Shown one piece after another: positions 41,983 to 50,961 of a DNA stretch of 64,000 bases. How positions within the stretch are numbered: the first letter of the stretch is position 1; each line of letters begins with the position of its first letter. The position numbers and the translations under genes were made by a program. The DNA comes from Flavobacteriaceae bacterium (lineage in GTDB: Bacteria; Bacteroidota; Bacteroidia; Flavobacteriales; Flavobacteriaceae): the NCBI GenBank assembly GCA_004762155.1, contig SIHP01000016.1, forward strand, positions 1 through 64,000, given 5' to 3'. Under the pieces are notes generated by a model. The model did no database searches, had not been told where the DNA came from, and saw only the letters and a program-made list of their open reading frames with translations.

Positions 41983-42813
41983 ATGATAAATTACAACGGA
42001 AATTTAATAAATCCAGAAGATCTAAAGCTTTCTCATGAGAATAGAGCATTTAAATATGGAGATGGTATTTTTGAAACAGTAAAAATACAAAACAATAAAA
42101 TTTTGTTTTGGGAAGATCATTATTTTAGACTGATGGCTTCTATGAGGATGTTGCGAATGAAAATACCTTTAGAATTTACTTTAGAGTTTTTAGAGGCAGA
42201 AATAAATAAAGTTATAGTAACTCAAACAACTGCTACTTTATTTAGAGCAAGATTAACAGTTTATAGAAAAAATGGAGGATTATATTGCCCAGAAACAAAT
42301 GAAGTAGATTTTGTAATTGATGTAAAACCTGTTAGTATTCAAATCAAAGAGAATTATAAAGTAGATTTATATAAAGATTTTTACAATTATTCTGGCTTAT
42401 TGTCTACAGTAAAAACAACAAACAGAATGTTGAATGTAGTTGCTTCTGTATTTGCAGAAGAGAATGATTTAGATAATTGTATTATTTTAAATGAACGAAA
42501 AAGTGTCGTTGAGGCAACCAATGGGAATATTTTTATAATTAAAGGAAATGTTATAAAAACACCAGGTTTAATAGAAGGTTGTATTAAAGGAATAGCTAGA
42601 AAAAAAATTATAGAGATTATAGAAAAACATGCTGATTATTCTCTAGAAGAAACAGCAATATCTCCTTTTGAAATTCAAAAGGCAGATGAAGTTTTTATAA
42701 CTAATGCTATACAAGGAGTTCAGTCTGTAACAAATTATAGAAAAAAAGTATTTAAAACTGAAGTAGGGCAGAAGTTACATAGTAGTTTAAACTTAATGGG
42801 AATAACGAGCTAA
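41983..42813 (+). CDS. Class IV aminotransferase (PabC/IlvE-like)
   Basis: A 276-residue PLP enzyme starting at ATG 41983 (an earlier TTG is within the promoter). FKYGDGIFETVKI is the class IV signature, Lys144 in STVKTTNRM binds PLP, and Glu177 in VVEATNGNIF contacts the cofactor nitrogen. The family includes branched-chain and D-amino-acid aminotransferases and 4-amino-4-deoxychorismate lyase (PabC). The length and the lone-gene setting fit a PabC-type role in folate synthesis, but the specificity residues cannot be fixed by eye. A GGGAATAAC/GTTATTCCC hairpin overlaps the stop codon (42798-42824). Confidence 0.88.
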   Translation: MINYNGNLINPEDLKLSHENRAFKYGDGIFETVKIQNNKILFWEDHYFRLMASMRMLRMKIPLEFTLEFLEAEINKVIVTQTTATLFRARLTVYRKNGGLYCPETNEVDFVIDVKPVSIQIKENYKVDLYKDFYNYSGLLSTVKTTNRMLNVVASVFAEENDLDNCIILNERKSVVEATNGNIFIIKGNVIKTPGLIEGCIKGIARKKIIEIIEKHADYSLEETAISPFEIQKADEVFITNAIQGVQSVTNYRKKVFKTEVGQKLHSSLNLMGITS

Positions 42814-42824
42814 GTGTTATTCCC
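42798..42824. terminator. Hairpin at the convergent gene ends
   Basis: Stem GGGAATAAC / GTTATTCCC with a 9-nt loop spans the stop codon of the aminotransferase gene. The following T-run is short, so termination is moderate. The convergent yqgE gene ends at 42872. Confidence 0.6.
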
Positions 42825-42871
42825 GTTTATAAGTTTTATAAAAAATTAAAGTATTTTTAAATCATATAATT

Positions 42872-43429
42872 TTAGTTCATTTGAATATCGCTTGGTGCAT
42901 TAGCCCATATTTTATATTCACCACCTTTTTCAAGTAGTTTATTTTTCCAAATTGTTTCTTCATCAACAGAAAATATGTTTTCATATTTATTTTCGGAGAT
43001 AAACCAAGAATTTGTATTCAATTCGTCGTCTAGTTGTTTTTTATCCCAACCAGAATAACCTAAGAAAAAACGAATATCTGTGTGTTTTATTTTGTCATCA
43101 ACTAATAAGTCTTTTAATTGACTAAAATTACCACCCCAATAAATACCTTTCGCAACTTCAATGCTATCTGTTAATAATTCAGGTACACGATGTACAAAGT
43201 ATAAATTATCTTGCTCTACGGGGCCGCCTTGATATACGGTAAAATCACATGTTGTATCAGGAATTAAATCACTGAGTACATACTTTAGCGGTTTGTTTAG
43301 TATAAAACCAACAGAACTGCTTTTAGAATATTCAGTAAGTAAGACAATAGCTCGCTTAAAAGAGTCATCATTTAAGATAGAAGGTTCCGCAATAAGAAGT
43401 CTACCTTTTTCGGGATTTAAACTAACCAT
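42872..43429 (-). CDS. yqgE: YqgE/AlgH-family protein
   Basis: A 185-residue UPF0301 protein. EKGRLLIAEPSILNDDSFKR and IVLLTEYSKSSSVGFILNKP are the family signature, as is the later LGYSGWDKKQLDDELNTNSW. The biochemical role is not established; in Pseudomonas AlgH affects alginate production, which does not transfer here. Downstream of uvrA by 38 bp on the same strand, so it may share its transcript. Confidence 0.94.
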   Translation of the reverse strand: MVSLNPEKGRLLIAEPSILNDDSFKRAIVLLTEYSKSSSVGFILNKPLKYVLSDLIPDTTCDFTVYQGGPVEQDNLYFVHRVPELLTDSIEVAKGIYWGGNFSQLKDLLVDDKIKHTDIRFFLGYSGWDKKQLDDELNTNSWFISENKYENIFSVDEETIWKNKLLEKGGEYKIWANAPSDIQMN

Positions 43430-43467
43430 ATTTATTTATTTATATTAACTAAATATAGTGTTTTTTT

Positions 43468-46260
43468 TTAATATGTTAATTTTTCTGTTAAATATTTAGA
43501 AGTTAATGAATTTTTATCCTTAATTAGTTCTTCTGGTGTTCCTTGGAAAATTAAATTACCTCCTTTTTTACCACCTTCTAAACCAAGATCAATAATATAA
43601 TCTGCACATTTAATCAATTCAATGTTATGTTCTATAACAATAATTGAATGTCCTTTTTCTATAAGTGCGTTAAATGAGTCCAATAATTTTTTAATATCAT
43701 GAAAGTGTAAGCCAGTACTAGGCTCATCAAAAATAAATAAAGCCTTATCTTTTGTATTTCCTTTAACTAAAAAGGAAGCTAGTTTTATACGTTGCGCTTC
43801 ACCACCAGATAATGTAGATGAACTTTGACCAAGTTTTACATAACCTAAACCAACGTCTTGTAAAGGTTTTAGTTTTGAAGCTATTTTCTTTTGATCATGT
43901 TCAGTAAAAAAGGCAACAGCATCATCAATAGTAAAATTTAAAATGTCATCAATTGATTTTTTATTGAAATTTACTTCTAAAACTTCTTTTTTAAATCGTT
44001 TACCATTACAAGATTCACATTGTAAATGTACATCTGCCATAAATTGCATTTCTATGGTAACTTCTCCTTCACCTTTACAAACTTCACAACGACCGCCATC
44101 AACATTAAAAGAAAAATGTTTTGGTTTGTAATTTCTAATAACAGAAAGTTTTTGTTCTGATAAAAGTTTACGAATGTCATCATACGCTTTTATATAGGTA
44201 ACAGGATTTGATCTAGAGGAACGTCCAATAGGATTTTGATCTATAAATTCAACATGCTTTATCGTATCATAACTTCCTTCAATTGCTGTATGTTGACCAA
44301 TTTTATCGCCATAACCAATTAGTTTTTTTTGCATCAAAGGATACAAAATTTTCTTTACTAAAGTACTTTTTCCACTACCAGAAACTCCTGTAATTACCGT
44401 TAAGTTATTCAGCGGAAACGTAACATCAATATTTTTTAAATTATTTTCTCTTGCGCCAAGTATTTTAATATAGTTTTTGGTATCTCTTCTTTTGGTAGGA
44501 ACCTCAATTTTTAATTTTTCGGTTAAATATTGAGCAGTTAATGAATCAGATTTTATAAGTTCTTTAAAACTTCCTTCAGCAACAACGTTACCACCATAAG
44601 TTCCAGCTTCTGGACCAATATCAATAATATAATCGGCCTCTTTCATAATGTCTTCATCATGCTCTACAACAATAACGGTGTTTCCTAAATCGCGTAAATG
44701 TTTTAAAACACCAATTAGTTTTTCGGTATCTTTTGGATGTAAACCAATACTTGGTTCATCTAAAATATACATAGATCCAATAAGAGAACTACCAAGAGAA
44801 GTTGCTAAATTAATACGCTGACTTTCTCCTCCTGAAAGTGTATTAGAGGTTCTATTAAGTGTTAAATAATTAAGTCCAACATTCATTAAAAACCCCAAAC
44901 GATTATTTATTTCAGTTAATAAACGTTTTCCTATTGTTTCTTCATATTTAGTAAGTTTAATTCCTTTAAAAAAGTCTGTTAATTCATCTAAAGGAATGGT
45001 AACTAAATCAGAAATTGTTTTGTTGTTAATTTTTACATACTCCGTTTCTTTACGCAAACGTTTCCCGTTACAATCTGTACAAGTAGTTTTTCCTCTGTAG
45101 CGAGAAAGCATTACTCTGTTTTGAATTTTATAACTTTTCTCTTCTAGTTTCTCAAAGAAATGATTAATTCCGTAGAATTTACTATTCCCCATCCAAACTA
45201 AATCTTGTTGTTCTTCTGTTAATTCAAACCAAGGTTTGTGAATAGGAATGTTTGCATCGGCTGCATTTAAAACTAAATCGTTTTTATATTTTCTATAGCT
45301 TTCAGAACGAAAAGGGAAAATACAATCTTCATAGATAGATAATCCAGTATTAGGAATTACCAAATCTTCATCAATACCAATAACATTTCCATAACCTTCA
45401 CAAGTAGGACAAGCTCCGTAAGGATTGTTAAAACTAAAAAAATGAGTATTTGGTTCTAAAAAGGTAATTCCATCAATTTCAAATTTGTTACTAAATTCAG
45501 CAATACTATTGTCTGCTAAATTTTCTATAAAACAAATTCCTTTTCCTTCAAAAAAAGCAGTTTGTACAGCATCAGCAAGTCGGTTATAAAAATCTTCGTC
45601 ATGTTTTACAACAATTCTATCTACAACTAAATTAAATTGATTTCCAGTAAATATATCATGAGGAAAATCATCTATTCTGTATACTTTATTATCGTATTGG
45701 ATACGTGCATAACCTTGTTGTGTAAGTACTTGTAAAATGGTTTTTAAATCTCTGTTTTCATCAATAATAACAGGAGCTAATAATAACATTTTGGTACGTT
45801 CGTCAAACTGTTGTGTATGTTTAATAACATCTGTAACTGTATGTTTTTTTACTTTTTCTCCAGAAACAGGAGAGTAGGTAGTACCAATACGAGCGTATAA
45901 AAGTTTTATATAATCGTAAATTTCAGTTGAAGTACCTACAGTAGAACGCGGATTTGTTGAGTTTACCTTTTGTTCAATAGCAATGGCTGGAGCGATTCCT
46001 TTAATATAATCTACTTTAGGTTTGTGCAGTTTTCCTAAGAACTGACGTGCATAAGAAGATAAACTTTCTACATAACGTCGCTGACCTTCTGCATACAAGG
46101 TATCAAAAGCTAAAGAAGATTTACCAGAACCAGAAAGTCCGGTTATCACGACTAGTTTATTACGTGGAATAACAACATCAATGTTTTTTAAATTATGCAA
46201 ACTAGCACCTTTTATAATGATGTTTTCTTTTGGATTTACTTTGGAAATATCTACTTTCAT
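43468..46260 (-). CDS. uvrA: Excinuclease ABC subunit UvrA
   Basis: A 930-residue nucleotide-excision-repair ATPase that finds bulky DNA lesions and loads UvrB. The two ABC cassettes have Walker A GLSGSGKSS (N-terminal) and GVSGSGKST (C-terminal), with signature motifs TLSGGESQRINLA and TLSGGEAQRIKLA. Zinc-binding cysteine pairs include CPTCEGYG, CTDCNGKRL, CEVCKGEGEV and CESCNGKRF. Length is normal. It starts 535 bp from the divergent ECF sigma gene; the gap holds the sigma promoter and little else. Confidence 0.98.
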   Translation of the reverse strand: MKVDISKVNPKENIIIKGASLHNLKNIDVVIPRNKLVVITGLSGSGKSSLAFDTLYAEGQRRYVESLSSYARQFLGKLHKPKVDYIKGIAPAIAIEQKVNSTNPRSTVGTSTEIYDYIKLLYARIGTTYSPVSGEKVKKHTVTDVIKHTQQFDERTKMLLLAPVIIDENRDLKTILQVLTQQGYARIQYDNKVYRIDDFPHDIFTGNQFNLVVDRIVVKHDEDFYNRLADAVQTAFFEGKGICFIENLADNSIAEFSNKFEIDGITFLEPNTHFFSFNNPYGACPTCEGYGNVIGIDEDLVIPNTGLSIYEDCIFPFRSESYRKYKNDLVLNAADANIPIHKPWFELTEEQQDLVWMGNSKFYGINHFFEKLEEKSYKIQNRVMLSRYRGKTTCTDCNGKRLRKETEYVKINNKTISDLVTIPLDELTDFFKGIKLTKYEETIGKRLLTEINNRLGFLMNVGLNYLTLNRTSNTLSGGESQRINLATSLGSSLIGSMYILDEPSIGLHPKDTEKLIGVLKHLRDLGNTVIVVEHDEDIMKEADYIIDIGPEAGTYGGNVVAEGSFKELIKSDSLTAQYLTEKLKIEVPTKRRDTKNYIKILGARENNLKNIDVTFPLNNLTVITGVSGSGKSTLVKKILYPLMQKKLIGYGDKIGQHTAIEGSYDTIKHVEFIDQNPIGRSSRSNPVTYIKAYDDIRKLLSEQKLSVIRNYKPKHFSFNVDGGRCEVCKGEGEVTIEMQFMADVHLQCESCNGKRFKKEVLEVNFNKKSIDDILNFTIDDAVAFFTEHDQKKIASKLKPLQDVGLGYVKLGQSSSTLSGGEAQRIKLASFLVKGNTKDKALFIFDEPSTGLHFHDIKKLLDSFNALIEKGHSIIVIEHNIELIKCADYIIDLGLEGGKKGGNLIFQGTPEELIKDKNSLTSKYLTEKLTY

Positions 46261-46649
46261 TTACGCTTAAAAATAAGCCATAAAAATACAGCTTTCTATC
46301 TTAGCAAAGAAATAAGTGTAAATAGTTTATACTATTTTATATGTAAGAAAACTTCTTCTTTGTTAAAAAAGAAACAGAAGTTTATTAAATAATCCTAAAT
46401 CAGACCTAACTAGGTTTAGTGTTTAAAAAGGTGTTGTTGGTTTTCCGTTTTTTAAACGAATATTATAGTATTTGGTTTTTAGTTAACTCACTTAAAAACA
46501 TTACATAAGTTAACTTTACAGGGCTTTTTTTTAAAAAACTATTATATAAAATACTTTTTATATAAATAAAAGCTAATGAAACAAAGCGTAAAAACAATAT
46601 TAAATTTTATAATCTATTTAAGACAGTTTACACATGTTTTAACATAATA

Positions 46650-46681
46650 TTTGTATTTAATTAAAAAATAACACATCTTTG
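46650..46681 (+). promoter_or_regulatory. Promoter of the ECF sigma gene
   Basis: TTTG (46650-46653), 20 bases, then CATCTTTG (46674-46681), which matches TAnnTTTG except for the first base. The transcript would have a leader of about 100 nt containing a short hairpin (AAGAGTTC/GAACTCTT, 46758-46775) just before the start codon. The rest of 46261-46785 shows nothing recognised. Confidence 0.65.
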
Positions 46682-46785
46682 TAATTCATTCATAATTAAA
46701 AAGATACGCTTATAGCATAAAATTACTTTTACAAAAAAAAATAAATTCCCTAATTTAAAGAGTTCCTGAACTCTTGTGAAAAGTA

Positions 46786-47379
46786 ATGTATATTATGCGT
46801 GATAAACAAGTACAAGATAGTGTATTAGTAAAAGAGTACATAAACGGTAAAGAAACCGCTTTAGAGTATCTTATAAAAAGACACCAGCAAAAAGTTTTTA
46901 GTTTTATTTATAGTAAAGTACAAGATAGAGACATCACAGAAGATGTGTTTCAAGATACTTTTATTAAAGTAATTAAAACATTAAAAAAAGGTAATTATAA
47001 CGAAGAAGGTAAGTTTTTACCTTGGGTTATGAGAATAGCTCACAACTTAATTATAGATCATTTTAGAAAATCTAATAGAATGCCTTCTTTTAAAAATACA
47101 GATGAGTTTGATATTTTTTCTGTTTTAGGAGATGGAACGCTAAATGCAGAAAAGCAAATGATAAAAAATCAAATACTTTCCGATGTAAGAGACTTGGTAG
47201 AAGAACTACCTGAGGATCAAAAGGAAGTATTAAAGATGAGAATATACATGGATATGAGTTTTAACGAAATATCTGAAAATACTGGTGTTAGTATTAACAC
47301 TGCGTTAGGTAGAATGCGATATGCATTAATTAACTTAAGAAAAATTATAGAAAAAAATCAAATAATTTTGGTAAGTTAA
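46786..47379 (+). CDS. ECF-type sigma-70 factor
   Basis: A 197-residue sigma factor (194 from the alternative ATG at 46795). Region 2: YLIKRHQQKVFSFIYSKVQD, TEDVFQDTFIKVI and LPWVMRIAHNLIIDHFRKSN. Region 4: LPEDQKEVLKMRIYMDMSFN followed by EISENTGVSINTALGRMRYA. No anti-sigma gene is adjacent; a conserved-looking 47-codon gene follows 55 bp later. Such stand-alone ECF factors are widespread in Flavobacteriia and may act in general growth or envelope stress. The start is ambiguous by 9 bp. Confidence 0.92.
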   Translation: MYIMRDKQVQDSVLVKEYINGKETALEYLIKRHQQKVFSFIYSKVQDRDITEDVFQDTFIKVIKTLKKGNYNEEGKFLPWVMRIAHNLIIDHFRKSNRMPSFKNTDEFDIFSVLGDGTLNAEKQMIKNQILSDVRDLVEELPEDQKEVLKMRIYMDMSFNEISENTGVSINTALGRMRYALINLRKIIEKNQIILVS

Positions 47380-47434
47380 TACTAAATCAAAAAAAGTATC
47401 GTTGTTATCTATAATATTAATATAAAATAAATAT

Positions 47435-47578
47435 ATGATAAAACTTTACTCTCAAAATTCATCTAATTTTAAGATGGAACCTACAAAAGAAACAATTCAA
47501 TTTTTGCTTGATTTTTCTAAATCATTGAAAATCATCAAATCTAAAAGTAATGTCTTTATGGAATTGAATTTGAATTAA
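47435..47578 (+). CDS. Small 47-residue protein downstream of the ECF sigma factor
   Basis: An ATG at 47435 opens 47 codons ending in TAA at 47576: MIKLYSQNSSNFKMEP, then a helical TIQFLLDFSKSLKIIKS and the end NVFMELNLN. It is too short for usual gene calls, but a strong terminator follows 5 bp after the stop and the sigma gene is 55 bp upstream. I recall similar small proteins behind ECF sigma genes in other Flavobacteriaceae, which I cannot verify here. The amphipathic helix could bind the sigma factor; this is inference. Confidence 0.7.
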   Translation: MIKLYSQNSSNFKMEPTKETIQFLLDFSKSLKIIKSKSNVFMELNLN

Positions 47579-47582
47579 GAAA

Positions 47583-47610
47583 AAAAGCTTTAGTTTATAC
47601 TAAAGCTTTT
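47583..47610. terminator. Bidirectional terminator between the small gene and nth
   Basis: A perfect 12-bp stem AAAAGCTTTAGT / ACTAAAGCTTTT with a 4-nt loop TTAT. It serves the plus-strand small gene and the minus-strand nth gene, whose stop begins at the hairpin edge. Confidence 0.93.
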
Positions 47611-48260
47611 TATTTTTTATAATATTCGTTAATTACTGTTTTTCTACCTATGGTTTTGGTAATAATGTCTTTATCCAAGTTCCAACCACGAGCAGGAGAA
47701 TATTCTCTACCATACCAAATTATTTGTAAATGTAAATCGTTCCATAATTCTTTAGGAAACAAACGTTTTGCATCTTTTTCAGTTTGATTTACATTTTTAC
47801 CATTTGTTAAATTCCAACGCCATAGTAATCTATGAATATGCGTGTCAACAGGAAAAGCAGGTACACCAAATGCCTGACTCATAACCACACTTGCCGTTTT
47901 ATGTCCAACAGCCGGTAACTCTTCCAAACCTTCAAAACTCTGTGGAACTTCTCCGTTATATTTTTCAATTAATATCTTAGATAAACCATAAATCCCCTTA
48001 GATTTCATTGGCGATAAACCGCAAGGTCTAATAATTTCTTTAATTTCTTCCACTGTCATTTTTACCATATCAAACGGATTATCTGCTTTAGCAAATAATA
48101 AAGGTGTAATTTGATTTACTCTAACATCTGTACATTGTGCAGATAATAAAACAGCAATTAATAACGTGTAAGGATCTTTATGATCTAAAGGAATTGGAAT
48201 TTCAGGATACAATTCTTGTAGTTTTTCAATTACAAAAGCTACTTTTTCTTGTTTGGTCAT
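47610..48260 (-). CDS. nth: Endonuclease III-like DNA glycosylase lacking the Fe-S cluster
   Basis: A 216-residue base-excision repair glycosylase/AP lyase for oxidised pyrimidines. The helix-hairpin-helix is LEELPAVGHKTASVV with catalytic Lys121, and Asp139 is in FPVDTHIHRL. In E. coli Nth a C-terminal loop with four cysteines binds a [4Fe-4S] cluster; here the corresponding tail (IIWYGREYSPARGWNLDKDI) has none, and the whole protein has only Cys43 and Cys80. Catalytic residues are intact. Monocistronic; a dispersed repeat lies upstream at 48334. Confidence 0.95.
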   Translation of the reverse strand: MTKQEKVAFVIEKLQELYPEIPIPLDHKDPYTLLIAVLLSAQCTDVRVNQITPLLFAKADNPFDMVKMTVEEIKEIIRPCGLSPMKSKGIYGLSKILIEKYNGEVPQSFEGLEELPAVGHKTASVVMSQAFGVPAFPVDTHIHRLLWRWNLTNGKNVNQTEKDAKRLFPKELWNDLHLQIIWYGREYSPARGWNLDKDIITKTIGRKTVINEYYKK

Positions 48261-48333
48261 TCTATATGATTTCTAAAAATGTAAAGTTAAAAAAGTAAGT
48301 ATTAAAAAAGTGTTTAATAGTATAAGTTTTTTT

Positions 48334-48450
48334 GTGGGCGTGTCTTTTTGTTTTTAGAAAAGAAAAACAAAAAGTCGGGCTTTACGCACTCGTTTTTGTT
48401 TCGTTTTACAACACAAAGAACTCAAACAATCGCTACAATCCCTCACGCAA
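48334..48450 (+). repeat. Dispersed intergenic element, copy C
   Basis: Begins GTGGGCGTGTCTTTTTG, contains GTCGGGCTTTACGCACTCG and GAACTCAAACAATCGC, and ends ACAATCCCTCACGCAA. The order of blocks matches copies A (10440-10558, inverted) and B (12833-12960). Divergence is greater, mostly in the central stretch. Confidence 0.8.
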
Positions 48451-48509
48451 GTATATTATCCGATATAGAAAAGCAGAGTTCAGTATAAGGAATTTAATTT
48501 TTTAAATTG

Positions 48510-48650
48510 TTATTTCGAGTAATTTTCAATCGCAGGGCGATAGCCAAGGGTTTGATTCCCCAATGCTTGCATTGAAAAGTGAAAAAAGTATTTATTCTTT
48601 GAAATACCTCGCATGCTTGCATCGAGGAACTTTATTAAAAAATTTAATCC
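48510..48650. repeat. Short palindromic repeats in the nth-bcp gap
   Basis: Two related hairpins: CAATGCTTGCATTG (48561-48574) and CCTCGCATGCTTGCATCGAGG (48607-48627, one bulge). Both share the core ATGCTTGCAT. They occur in a 612-bp gap (48261-48873) with copy C; no real gene is seen there. Confidence 0.7.
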
Positions 48651-48873
48651 ATAAAGACATTTTAAAAATGAAAACGAGGTTTGCGATGGTTCTGCTGAGC
48701 GAAGAAGAAGCACTAAGTTCTTCAAGAATTTCAAACGAGTTCACAAGTTTTTTACATCGAAATTACGTTAAAAAAAGACCTTTTTTATTATTCTATTTTA
48801 TGCATGAAATACTTTTCAATTTAGTTTTAACTTTATAACTTTCCATTTTTAATACTATTAAACTTAAAAAGAT

Positions 48874-49326
48874 ATGACATCATTAAAAATAGGAGATAAA
48901 GCTCCAGCATTTGAAGCGAAAGATGAAAAAGGAAATGTGGTAAAACTTTCTGATTACGCAGGTAAAAAATTAGTGTTGTTTTTTTATCCAAAAGCAAGTA
49001 CACCAGGATGTACAAATGAAGCTTGTGATTTAAGAGATAATTATCAAACTTTTTTAGCAAAAGGATATCAAGTTTTAGGTGCAAGCGCAGATAGTGCAAA
49101 GCGTCAACAAAACTGGATTAATAAACACGAATTACCTTTTCCTTTGTTAGCAGACGAAGAAAAAGAAGTAATTAATGCTTTTGGTGTTTGGGGACCAAAA
49201 AAGTTTATGGGAAAAGAATATGATGGAATTCATAGAACCACTTTTGTAATAGACGAAAAAGGTGTCATTGAAGATGTGATTTTAAAAGTGAAAACAAAAG
49301 CACATGCTGAACAGATATTGAAATAA
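48874..49326 (+). CDS. bcp: Thioredoxin-dependent thiol peroxidase (Bcp/PrxQ)
   Basis: A 150-residue peroxiredoxin of the BCP/PrxQ type that reduces peroxides with thioredoxin. Peroxidatic Cys46 and resolving Cys51 are in TPGCTNEACDLRD; the conserved Thr43, Pro44 and FYPKA stretch are present. Cytosolic, normal length. A terminator follows directly, and the next gene is convergent. Confidence 0.96.
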   Translation: MTSLKIGDKAPAFEAKDEKGNVVKLSDYAGKKLVLFFYPKASTPGCTNEACDLRDNYQTFLAKGYQVLGASADSAKRQQNWINKHELPFPLLADEEKEVINAFGVWGPKKFMGKEYDGIHRTTFVIDEKGVIEDVILKVKTKAHAEQILK

Positions 49327-49351
49327 AAAAAGAGCTTTTAAGCTCTTTTTT
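49326..49351. terminator. Bidirectional terminator after bcp
   Basis: Stem AAGAGCTT / AAGCTCTT with extended A and T flanks. It separates bcp (stop 49326) from the convergent desaturase-like gene (stop 49357). Confidence 0.88.
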
Positions 49352-49356
49352 TTATT

Positions 49357-50250
49357 TTATAAATCTTGTTGTAATTCTTTACTTGTTTTTGTACTTCCGT
49401 CATGACTCCAGCCTGGAGGCATAAAAACATACTTTAGTCTAATTGATAATGGTAATTGCTTTTTTCTTTTGAAAAAGTCTTTGAAAATCTCTTTCCATTC
49501 ATGAAAAATAATATTAATTGGGCCTTTATCTTCTACATCAGAAGTTAAACCATATCTTATTTCTTCATATTCATTTTCATCCAATTCAGCTTGAAAAGTA
49601 CCAAAAATACGATCCCAAATAATTAATAACATTCCCATATTTTTATCTAAATACTTCGTGTTAGACGCATGATGAACTCTGTGATGAGAAGGTGTTACAA
49701 AGAAAAATCCCCATAAACCTAAATTACTTTTTATAAAGTTGGTATGGCATAAGGTTCCGTAAATCTGATTTGCAGCATAAGCAAACATAATATGTAACGG
49801 TTCAATACCCGCAAAAGCTAAAGGTAAAAAGAACATATAACGAAACAAAGGTTGTAAAACAGGTGATCTAAAACCAGTAGTAATATTATAGTAACCAGAA
49901 TTATGATGTGTTACATGTACTGCCCAGAAAAAACGTGAATGATGATCTACATAATGATGGATATAATACAAGAAATCTTGTCCTATAAATGCTAATAACC
50001 AATAGATTATTTGATTTTCCCAAGTAATTAAACGGAACTTAAAACAAAGTCCCATTACAAAGAAAGAAAAAGCTTTCATTAAAAAATCTAAACTAATATT
50101 AAGTACAGCAAAATAAGCATTTGTTGTAGTGTCTTTAAAAGTATAGTTTTTAGCTTTGTTTTTATAACTAAGATATATTTCAACAGCAATTATAAGTGTA
50201 AAAAAAGGAACACTCCATGCGTATAAAACATCTTGATTTAATAACCCCAT
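49357..50250 (-). CDS. Sterol desaturase/fatty acid hydroxylase-family membrane protein
   Basis: A 297-residue di-iron membrane enzyme. The histidine clusters are HHYVDHH and HVTHH (about residues 92-113) and HHRVHHA (about 188-194), which fit the superfamily. Hydrophobic segments lie at about 8-25, 45-70, 80-97 and 133-160. Reactions in the family include hydroxylation and desaturation of lipids; in Bacteroidota related genes act on carotenoids or sphingolipids, so the substrate is open. The first gene after a stop on the same strand is the carboxylesterase 59 bp upstream. Confidence 0.88.
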   Translation of the reverse strand: MGLLNQDVLYAWSVPFFTLIIAVEIYLSYKNKAKNYTFKDTTTNAYFAVLNISLDFLMKAFSFFVMGLCFKFRLITWENQIIYWLLAFIGQDFLYYIHHYVDHHSRFFWAVHVTHHNSGYYNITTGFRSPVLQPLFRYMFFLPLAFAGIEPLHIMFAYAANQIYGTLCHTNFIKSNLGLWGFFFVTPSHHRVHHASNTKYLDKNMGMLLIIWDRIFGTFQAELDENEYEEIRYGLTSDVEDKGPINIIFHEWKEIFKDFFKRKKQLPLSIRLKYVFMPPGWSHDGSTKTSKELQQDL

Positions 50251-50309
50251 ATTAATTTTTTAAAATGCAAAAATATTAAATTTTAATTAAAAGGAAGAAA
50301 CAGTGTTGT

Positions 50310-50945
50310 TTACAAACGCTCTTCTATCCATTTTTTAAAGCTGTAAAAGTTTTGAGGAGCAACACCATGTCCAACAGGATATTCTGAATACACATTTTTT
50401 AAATTATGTTTTGTTAAGAATTCAGGTGCTTTTCTTGCCCAATCCACAGGGATTACTTGATCTACAGTTCCGTGAGAAATATAGTAATCGGTTTTAATAT
50501 CTGTTGATATTTCTTGTGAAGTTAAGGCTTCATTTATAAAACCACTTAAACCAATAACATATTGTACTTTATTAGGTATGGTTAAACTTAAAGTGTAACT
50601 TAAAATAGTTCCTTGACTAAAACCTAAAAGAAAAGTTTTATCTGGATTAGTAGTGTACTTCGCTTTTATTTCATCAATAAAAGAAGCTATTTTCTGTACT
50701 GATTCAGCAGCTTCTTCTAAATCGTAAAACTTTTCATTATTGCCATCAAAATTTATAGAAAACCAAGCGTATGCTCCATAACCCATTTCTATTGGAGCTT
50801 GAGCACTTACAATTAAAAATTCATCAGGTAATTCTTCAGCGAAAGAAAATAAATCTTGTTCGTTACTTCCGTAACCGTGTAATAAAATTAATAAAGGAGG
50901 ATTTTCTGTAACCTTTTTAGGTTCTCTTTTTATATACTGTAACAT
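50310..50945 (-). CDS. Phospholipase/carboxylesterase-type alpha/beta hydrolase
   Basis: A 211-residue hydrolase. The oxyanion LLHGYGSNEQD, nucleophile Ser110 in LLGFSQGTIL, acid Asp in HGTVDQVIPVDW and base His in PVGHGVAPQ (near residue 191) are all present. The family hydrolyses short esters or lysophospholipids. No signal peptide. It lies 16 bp from the DUF4870-like gene on the same strand, so it belongs to the operon running from 54519. Confidence 0.88.
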   Translation of the reverse strand: MLQYIKREPKKVTENPPLLILLHGYGSNEQDLFSFAEELPDEFLIVSAQAPIEMGYGAYAWFSINFDGNNEKFYDLEEAAESVQKIASFIDEIKAKYTTNPDKTFLLGFSQGTILSYTLSLTIPNKVQYVIGLSGFINEALTSQEISTDIKTDYYISHGTVDQVIPVDWARKAPEFLTKHNLKNVYSEYPVGHGVAPQNFYSFKKWIEERL

Positions 50946-50961
50946 TTTTGTTTTTTAACTT

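Noticed and set aside
43943..44131. Plus-strand ORF within uvrA
   Set aside because: Antisense shadow of a highly conserved zinc-binding region.
48563..48838. 91-codon plus-strand ORF in the nth-bcp gap
   Set aside because: It lies over the palindromic repeats with the ATGCTTGCAT core and has no recognisable domain; its sequence is explained by repeat DNA.
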